From assembly GCA_023269675.1 (NCBI GenBank), contig JAHFSX010000002.1, positions 287,319 to 351,318 on the forward strand: DNA of 64,000 bases. Reading direction: 5' to 3'. This document shows, piece by piece, positions 59,656 to 64,000 of this stretch. The notes beneath the pieces were generated by a model, which worked only from the letters and a program-made list of their open reading frames with translations, had not been told where the DNA came from and did not search any database. This DNA comes from Verrucomicrobiota bacterium. GTDB taxonomy: Bacteria; Verrucomicrobiota; Kiritimatiellia; RFP12; UBA1067. Each line of letters opens with the position of its first letter. The stretch's first letter is position 1. Both the position numbers and the translations under genes were made by a program.

Positions 59656-59673
59656 CCTAGGTAAAACACCCTA
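59656..59673. promoter_or_regulatory. CTAGG-N8-CCTAG inverted repeat upstream of the CBM48 gene
   Basis: CTAGG (59656-59660) and CCTAG (59669-59673) are separated by TAAAACAC. It lies about 70 bp upstream of the CBM48 start, in the 217-bp gap behind the first regulator gene. Size and position suit a NarL-type operator. The gap also holds a GC-rich hairpin region (59690-59740). Confidence 0.45.
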
Positions 59674-59803
59674 GACGGCGCGGTTGCGGATGCCGCAAGT
59701 CTTACAGGCGGCGGTGGCCGCCACAGCTTACAGACGGCTTCGCCCGGCCGCCGAAAGCCATGGGCTTGCCGCTGGCGACAACGGAAAGCTGGTAAAGCCG
59801 GCG

Positions 59804-60460
59804 CTACGCCTGCACGATCCGGTTGCGCACGGCGTAGAGCACCACTTCGCTCACCGAATGCAGGTCGAGCTTGCGCATGATATTGGCGCGGTGCGCGTCC
59901 GCCGTTTTCACGCTGAGGCCAAGCAGAAGCGCGATGTCCTTGCTTGTCCGGCCCTCGGCAATGAGCTGGACGATCTCGCGTTCGCGCGGTGTGAGCCGGT
60001 CGACAGGGTACAAGGCTTTCGCGGCGTGCGGGTCCGGATGCAGGACCGCGTCGACTTCGCTGGCGGAGATGGTGCCGGCGAAAAACGGCAGGTGTTGCGC
60101 CAGGGCGTCTACAGCGGCGACGAGATCGCGCTTCGCGCGGGTCTTCAGCAGAAACCCGCGTGCGCCGGCCGCAAGCGCCTCGCGCGCCAGTGTCGAGGAA
60201 TCGTGCATGGTCAGGACGAGCACCTCGGTGCCGGGCAACGTCTTGCGGATCTGGCGCGTGGCTTCCAGTCCGTTCAGCTCCGGCATGCTGAAGTCGATCA
60301 CCGCCACCTGGGGCCGAAGTTCCTTCGCCATCGCGACGGCTTCCCTGCCGCTGGCGGCTTCGCCGCAGATCTGGAAATCCGCCCGTGCGGCGAGCAACGC
60401 CTTCAGCCCCTCGCGCACCACGTCGTGATCGTCAGCAATCAGAATCCGTACCGTGTTCAT
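59804..60460 (-). CDS. NarL/FixJ-type response regulator, partner of the adjacent kinase
   Basis: A 218-aa regulator with a receiver domain (ILIADDHDVVREGL, Asp56 in VIDFSMPELNG, Lys in FLLKTRAKRDL) and a LuxR helix-turn-helix (LTPREREIVQLIAEGRTSKD, LLGLSVKTADAHRANIMRKL). The start overlaps the kinase stop (ATGA), and GGAGGAGG inside the kinase 3' end is its ribosome-binding site. It probably acts on the CBM48-HPr unit downstream. Confidence 0.93.
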   Translation of the reverse strand: MNTVRILIADDHDVVREGLKALLAARADFQICGEAASGREAVAMAKELRPQVAVIDFSMPELNGLEATRQIRKTLPGTEVLVLTMHDSSTLAREALAAGARGFLLKTRAKRDLVAAVDALAQHLPFFAGTISASEVDAVLHPDPHAAKALYPVDRLTPREREIVQLIAEGRTSKDIALLLGLSVKTADAHRANIMRKLDLHSVSEVVLYAVRNRIVQA

Positions 60461-62124
60461 GTGGCCTCCTCCCGCCGGAGAATGCAGGCACGCACCGTGG
60501 TGCCTTTTTTACAGGACTCGATTTCCAGTTGTCCGCCGACCAGCCGCAACCGCTCGCACATCCCCGCGATGCCGACGCCCTCCGAACCGATTCCCGTTCG
60601 GATGGCGCTGAGTTTCTTGGCTGGCATGCCGCGGCCATTGTCGCACACCTCAACCACCACGTGCTCCGCGTCGCAGCGCAGGCGGATGCGGGCGGCCGTG
60701 GCGCGGGCGTGGCGGTGGATGTTGCCGAGGCTTTCCTGCACCAGCCGAAACAGGGCGAGCTCAACCTCGGGGGGCAACCGTTCAAGATCGGACGGCATGT
60801 CGAGCGCCACCCGCACTCCGCTGCGCTTCGAAAAGCCTACCGCGTAATCGCCGATCACGGCGGCCAGCCCAAACTCATCCAGCAGCGGCGGATGCAACAG
60901 GTAAGAAACCGTACGGACCTCCTGCACGCAGTGCGTGATCATGGCCAGGCAGGCTTCGAACATCTTGTCTGTCTGGCGGTCCTTGACGCGCGTGCGGTCA
61001 TGGAGCAAACCCACGTTCATGCCCAGCGCGGCGAGATTCTGTCCGACGGAATCGTGCAACTCGCGGGCGATCCGGCGGCGCTCATTCTCCTCGGCGCGGT
61101 TCAGCTGCGCCGACAGCTTGAGCAACGCCTCCTCCGCCTGCTTGCGCCCGGTGATGTCGCGCAGGAATGCGACCATGTACCCCCCCCCCTCCGAGGGCCG
61201 GTATTGGACACTGGACTCTACCGCGAACGTACTCCCGTCCTTGCGGCGGTGCCGGCTCTCGAAGCGCCCCTCGCCCCGGGCCACAAGACTGCGAATGCGG
61301 GCGGCTGTGTCGGATGGGGTCTCGATGGCCTCCAGATCGGGAATGCTCATGGCCAGCAGTTCCCGCTCGGTGTAGCCGGACATCCGGCAATAGGCCTCAT
61401 TGGCCTCAAGCAAACGGCCCTGCAGGTCCACCCGCCAGAATCCGTCCATGGCGGTCCGAAGGGTTGTCCTGTTCCGTTCTTCGCTTTGGCGCAGCGCCTC
61501 CTCCCCCCGCTTGCGTCCGGTAATGTCGCTCAGCGCGACCAGGCACACGGGCGCGCCCTCCGCGCTCTGCGCGGCGGCGGAGTCCAGCCGCACCCAAAAC
61601 GGGGTCCCGTCCATCTTCATCATCCGCAGTTCGCACGTGTGCGGCTCACCGGTTTCCAAAAGCTGCTTGCGGCACACGTTGTAGAGGTTCAGGTCCTCTT
61701 TACAGATGAACCTCGTGAACGGCTGCCTGACCAGCACGTCGCGGTTCACCCCCAGCAAGGCAGCCACGGCGCGATTGGCCTCCACAAACAGCCCCTTTCC
61801 GGAGAGGGTGCAATAGCCCACCGGCGCCAGTTGGTAAAGGTCGAAATAGCGCCTCCGCTCGGCTTCCAGCTCAGCCTGCGCCCAGCACAGCTCTTCGTTC
61901 TGCATCTCCAGTTCAACTTGGTACACCTGCACCTCGTGCAGTGTCCGCAGGGCATCATCAGACGACGACAAAGCATGGCATCCCGTTGAGCGGACCGCTT
62001 TTTTACGGACGGCCCTCTCGGCCTTTTGACGCAGAACATATCCTGCGCCCGGACGTTCGTCCGGCACCGAAAGGCCAGCCTTTTGGGGTCGTTTGCCTTG
62101 ACTAGACGTTGCGGCCTCCTTCAT
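60457..62124 (-). CDS. Soluble PAS-PAS histidine kinase, HisKA_3 family
   Basis: A 555-aa kinase with no membrane segment. A basic N terminus and coiled coil (ELEMQNEELCWAQAELEAER) are followed by PAS1 (LAPVGYCTLSGKGLFVEANR), PAS2 (DGFWRVDLQGRLLEANEAYC), each with a PAC end (DITGRKRGEEAL, DITGRKQAEEAL), then the HisKA_3 dimerisation helix with phospho-His357 (RRRIARELHDSVGQNLAALG) and a HATPase domain (VCDNGRGMPA, GIAGMCERLRLVGG). It senses a cytosolic or redox/ligand signal, unknown. No good Shine-Dalgarno precedes the ATG at 62124. It forms one translational unit with its regulator. Confidence 0.92.
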   Translation of the reverse strand: MKEAATSSQGKRPQKAGLSVPDERPGAGYVLRQKAERAVRKKAVRSTGCHALSSSDDALRTLHEVQVYQVELEMQNEELCWAQAELEAERRRYFDLYQLAPVGYCTLSGKGLFVEANRAVAALLGVNRDVLVRQPFTRFICKEDLNLYNVCRKQLLETGEPHTCELRMMKMDGTPFWVRLDSAAAQSAEGAPVCLVALSDITGRKRGEEALRQSEERNRTTLRTAMDGFWRVDLQGRLLEANEAYCRMSGYTERELLAMSIPDLEAIETPSDTAARIRSLVARGEGRFESRHRRKDGSTFAVESSVQYRPSEGGGYMVAFLRDITGRKQAEEALLKLSAQLNRAEENERRRIARELHDSVGQNLAALGMNVGLLHDRTRVKDRQTDKMFEACLAMITHCVQEVRTVSYLLHPPLLDEFGLAAVIGDYAVGFSKRSGVRVALDMPSDLERLPPEVELALFRLVQESLGNIHRHARATAARIRLRCDAEHVVVEVCDNGRGMPAKKLSAIRTGIGSEGVGIAGMCERLRLVGGQLEIESCKKGTTVRACILRREEAT

Positions 62125-62196
62125 GACTGTACATCATTCAAACGCTGTAATGTGGCTATAGTTTACGCCAATTCGGACCCCCTGACCAGCGTGAAG

Positions 62197-62366
62197 GTTA
62201 ACGGTACGGCGTTTTCATTTGCTCCGGAATGCGGCTCGCCCGGCGGTCGAGCCCTACCTGAACATACCTAAACCGGTCACGTGATTCGTCTTAAAGGTAG
62301 GGTCGGACCGCTGGGCCGACCGTCTACATATGACCATAAGCTAAATGAAAACGCCGTGAGGTTAAC
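62197..62366. repeat. 170-bp inverted-repeat element, copy B
   Basis: 24-bp ends, GTTAACGGTACGGCGTTTTC... (62197-62220) and ...GAAAACGCCGTGAGGTTAAC (62343-62366), are inverted with three mismatches. The interior has GGTCGGACCGCTGGGCCGAC (62302 on). The terminal CACGGCGTTYTCATTT is shared with 28654-28802, while the interior has diverged. It lies in the 359-bp divergent gap between the kinase and HAD genes, where I find no gene. Confidence 0.82.
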
Positions 62367-62483
62367 GGGCGTACGCGTCAATAGCGGTTGTCGGCACCGG
62401 ATGCCGTTTGGTATTCTTGCGCATGTTGTGCCCCTACGTGCGCAGTTCTGCAGCCGAGGGCGAGTACAAGAAAATTGTCAACC

Positions 62484-63131
62484 ATGCGCCTACAGCACAT
62501 CATCTGGGACTGGAACGGCACTCTGCTCGATGACGCCCGGGCGGGCGTCAACGCCATCAACGCCATGCTCGCGACGCGCGGCCTGCCGCGGATCGACTTG
62601 CCCGCTTACCGCGAGATCTTCGGTTTCCCGGTCATCAATTTTTACCGCGCGCTCGGGTTCGACATCGGGCGGGAGAACTGGGACGCCATGGCCCGCGAGT
62701 TCCACGATCTGTTTCTGGCCGACGCCACGCTGCGCCTGCACGCCGACGCCACGCGCGCCCTCGACTGTTTCCGGCAGGCCGGCATCGGACAGTCGGTCCT
62801 CTCGGCATCGGAGCAGTCCATCCTCAGCGCCATGCTGGACGCGTTCGGGGTCACGCCCTACTTCGACGGGATCTTCGGCGTGGACAACCTTTACGGCCAC
62901 TCGAAGCTCGAGCTGGGGCGCGCGCTGCTGAAACGGCTCGGAGCGCCGCCGGACGACGTCCTGATGATCGGCGATTCGCTGCACGACCACGAGGTGGCCG
63001 AGGCCCTCGGCGTGCGCTGCCTGCTGGTCGCCCAAGGGCACCAGTCCTACGCGCGTCTCGCGCGCAGCGGCGCCCCGGTCCTGCGGGCGCTCGGCGAGGT
63101 TCCGGCCTGGCTGCAAGCGGATCACCGGTAG
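62484..63131 (+). CDS. HAD-superfamily phosphatase, phosphoglycolate phosphatase-like
   Basis: A 215-aa enzyme with the HAD motifs: I, IIWDWNGTLLDD (nucleophile and acid Asp); II, SVLSASEQS; III, Lys in GHSKLELGRAL; IV, VLMIGDSLHDHEVAEALG. The helical cap between motifs I and II (FPVINFYRALGFDIGREN) places it with Gph-type phosphatases. The start at 62484 (MRLQHIIWDWNG) is set by homology; upstream DNA belongs to the repeat-bearing gap. Substrate is unproven. Confidence 0.87.
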   Translation: MRLQHIIWDWNGTLLDDARAGVNAINAMLATRGLPRIDLPAYREIFGFPVINFYRALGFDIGRENWDAMAREFHDLFLADATLRLHADATRALDCFRQAGIGQSVLSASEQSILSAMLDAFGVTPYFDGIFGVDNLYGHSKLELGRALLKRLGAPPDDVLMIGDSLHDHEVAEALGVRCLLVAQGHQSYARLARSGAPVLRALGEVPAWLQADHR

Positions 63132-63250
63132 GGACGCCTTCCCGCGGCGTCCGCCCCGCGTGATCGGAGAGCCCTCGCCACCGGCACGCCTCCCGCGGCG
63201 GACGCACATAAAGTGGCCCGCGGTCTCCGGGCGCGGCGGGCGGTCCGGGA
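63129..63250. repeat. Palindromic intergenic repeat, diverged copy
   Basis: Begins GGTAGGGACGCCTTCCCGCG, a variant of the GGACGCCTC hairpin at 13240. It is followed by CGGAGAGCCCTCGCCACCGG and GTGGCCCGCGGTCTCCGGGC, the arms of the CGGAGAGC hairpin at 13909-13945 with about 30 bp inserted. It spans the gap between the converging HAD and symporter genes. Confidence 0.65.
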
Positions 63251-63268
63251 ACCGCCCCTGCCACAGGC

Positions 63269-64000
63269 TTACTTCAGCGCCTTCTCGACGTTTACGGGCA
63301 CTTCCTTGGTCGCCTGCTGGCCCATCTTGCCGCTGTAGCCGGCGATCACCGCCGAGCCGAGCAGGATCACCAGGCCGGTTGCCAGCAGACCGCGCGTCTT
63401 GGCGCTCGTGCCCTTCCACTCGCCCAGCATCAGGCCCAACACGCCGCTGAACATGATCGAACTGGCCATCAGCACCGCCCAGCCCACATAGCCCTGGTCG
63501 CCCATGCGCGGCTCGCCCGTCTTGAACGCCACGAACTGGCAGACCCACAACACGCCGGCGCACATCGCGAAGAAGACGTTCGCCAGAATGGGCGCGCCCC
63601 TCCGCGTGTAATCGCCAAGGGTCTTGTTCTTCAGATTCAGGAAGAGGCACCACAGCGCGTTGACGGTGAAACCGCCCAGCAGACACACCACCAACACGGG
63701 CATGCCTTTCCACGCCATGGCCGTCCCGCCCAGCAAGGCCAGCGCCTCCATCTCCTTGCCGCCTTGCAGGCCGAAGCCCAAGCCCGCGCTCGCGAAGCCC
63801 GAGAAGACCGCCACGAGAATGCCCTTTTTGAAATTGTACTCTTCCACGGCCTTCTTCTTGGCCTCCTCCGGCAACTCGCCCTCCTTCGACATGCCGGCCA
63901 GGCCGACCAGCACGATGCCGACGATCGAGACCGCGACGCCGAGCAGCGAGGTGATGCCCGCGCCGGGCTGCAGCAGCTCTCCGAACTTGCCGGTGATGAT
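63269..64000 (-). CDS. rhaT: RhaT-like sugar:proton symporter (5' end beyond the window)
   Basis: 243 residues are visible; the frame stays open to the window edge, so the N terminus is missing. Hydrophobic helices alternate with GWAVLMASSIMFSGVLGLML and GEWKGTSAKTRGLLATGLVI, which match the C-terminal half of L-rhamnose/proton symporters. RhaT is about 340 aa, so roughly 100 residues lie outside. The central cytosolic loop (KEGELPEEAKKKAVEEYNFK) is typical. Substrate could be rhamnose or a related deoxysugar. No other sugar gene is in view. Confidence 0.87.
   Translation of the reverse strand: MITGKFGELLQPGAGITSLLGVAVSIVGIVLVGLAGMSKEGELPEEAKKKAVEEYNFKKGILVAVFSGFASAGLGFGLQGGKEMEALALLGGTAMAWKGMPVLVVCLLGGFTVNALWCLFLNLKNKTLGDYTRRGAPILANVFFAMCAGVLWVCQFVAFKTGEPRMGDQGYVGWAVLMASSIMFSGVLGLMLGEWKGTSAKTRGLLATGLVILLGSAVIAGYSGKMGQQATKEVPVNVEKALK

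Overview
The window is a GC-rich bacterial chromosome segment with outer-membrane biology (LpxC, TonB-dependent receptor, AsmA-type protein, lipoproteins) and peptidoglycan synthesis (MurC). Very large secreted beta-rich proteins, an HzsA-like heme protein, a class II ribonucleotide reductase, a RhaT-type symporter and many intergenic palindromic repeats point to the PVC superphylum, most likely Kiritimatiellota/Lentisphaerota/Verrucomicrobiota. This placement is inference from gene content; no marker gene for phylogeny is present.

0-8.3 kb (+): an exported HzsA-like protein with two CxxCH heme motifs, then panB behind its own palindromic, apparently leaderless promoter, then two overlapping polyketide-synthase-like genes. 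The PKS pair carries KS, AT, hot-dog (DH-like) and phosphopantetheinyl transferase domains. The residues expected to be catalytic in KS, AT and DH look substituted, while the PPTase looks intact. 8.3-10.4 kb (-): aldo/keto reductase and GluQ-RS. 10.5-12.9 kb (+): class II RNR with two NrdR boxes 32 bp apart and a strong terminator. 12.9-14.06 kb: a gene-free island of hairpin repeats, including a duplicated lpxC tail. 14-18.8 kb (-): comEC-like, murC, thioredoxin-like protein, lpxC. 18.9-24.2 kb (+): cobalamin riboswitch, BtuB-like receptor and BtuFCD-like ABC transporter, which fits the cobalamin requirement of the RNR. 24.3 kb: tRNA-Ser(CGA). 24.7-28.3 kb (-): an AsmA-like protein.

28.9-56.2 kb (-): six tightly spaced genes, read from 56.2 kb downward, form an apparent 27-kb operon of exported proteins. 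They encode a 357-aa secreted protein, a 594-aa secreted protein, a 3100-aa PA14 protein whose C-terminal part looks like a Tc-toxin TcA shaft and cap, an 833-aa TSP3/CSPG/Calx-beta protein, a PpiC-type lipoprotein foldase, and a 3822-aa repeat protein with beta-helix, about ten 'VLAND' modules and an FG-GAP propeller. This is the best candidate for an undescribed system: a giant surface or extracellular assembly with its own chaperone.

56.7-62.1 kb (-): two tiny membrane proteins (one DUF3309-like), a NarL-type regulator, an HPr paralogue, a CBM48 glycogen-binding protein, a second NarL-type regulator and a PAS histidine kinase. This looks like a stress or carbon-storage signalling locus. 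62.5-64 kb: a HAD phosphatase (+) and a RhaT-like symporter (-) cut by the window edge. Two related 149-170-bp inverted-repeat elements lie at 28.65 and 62.20 kb.
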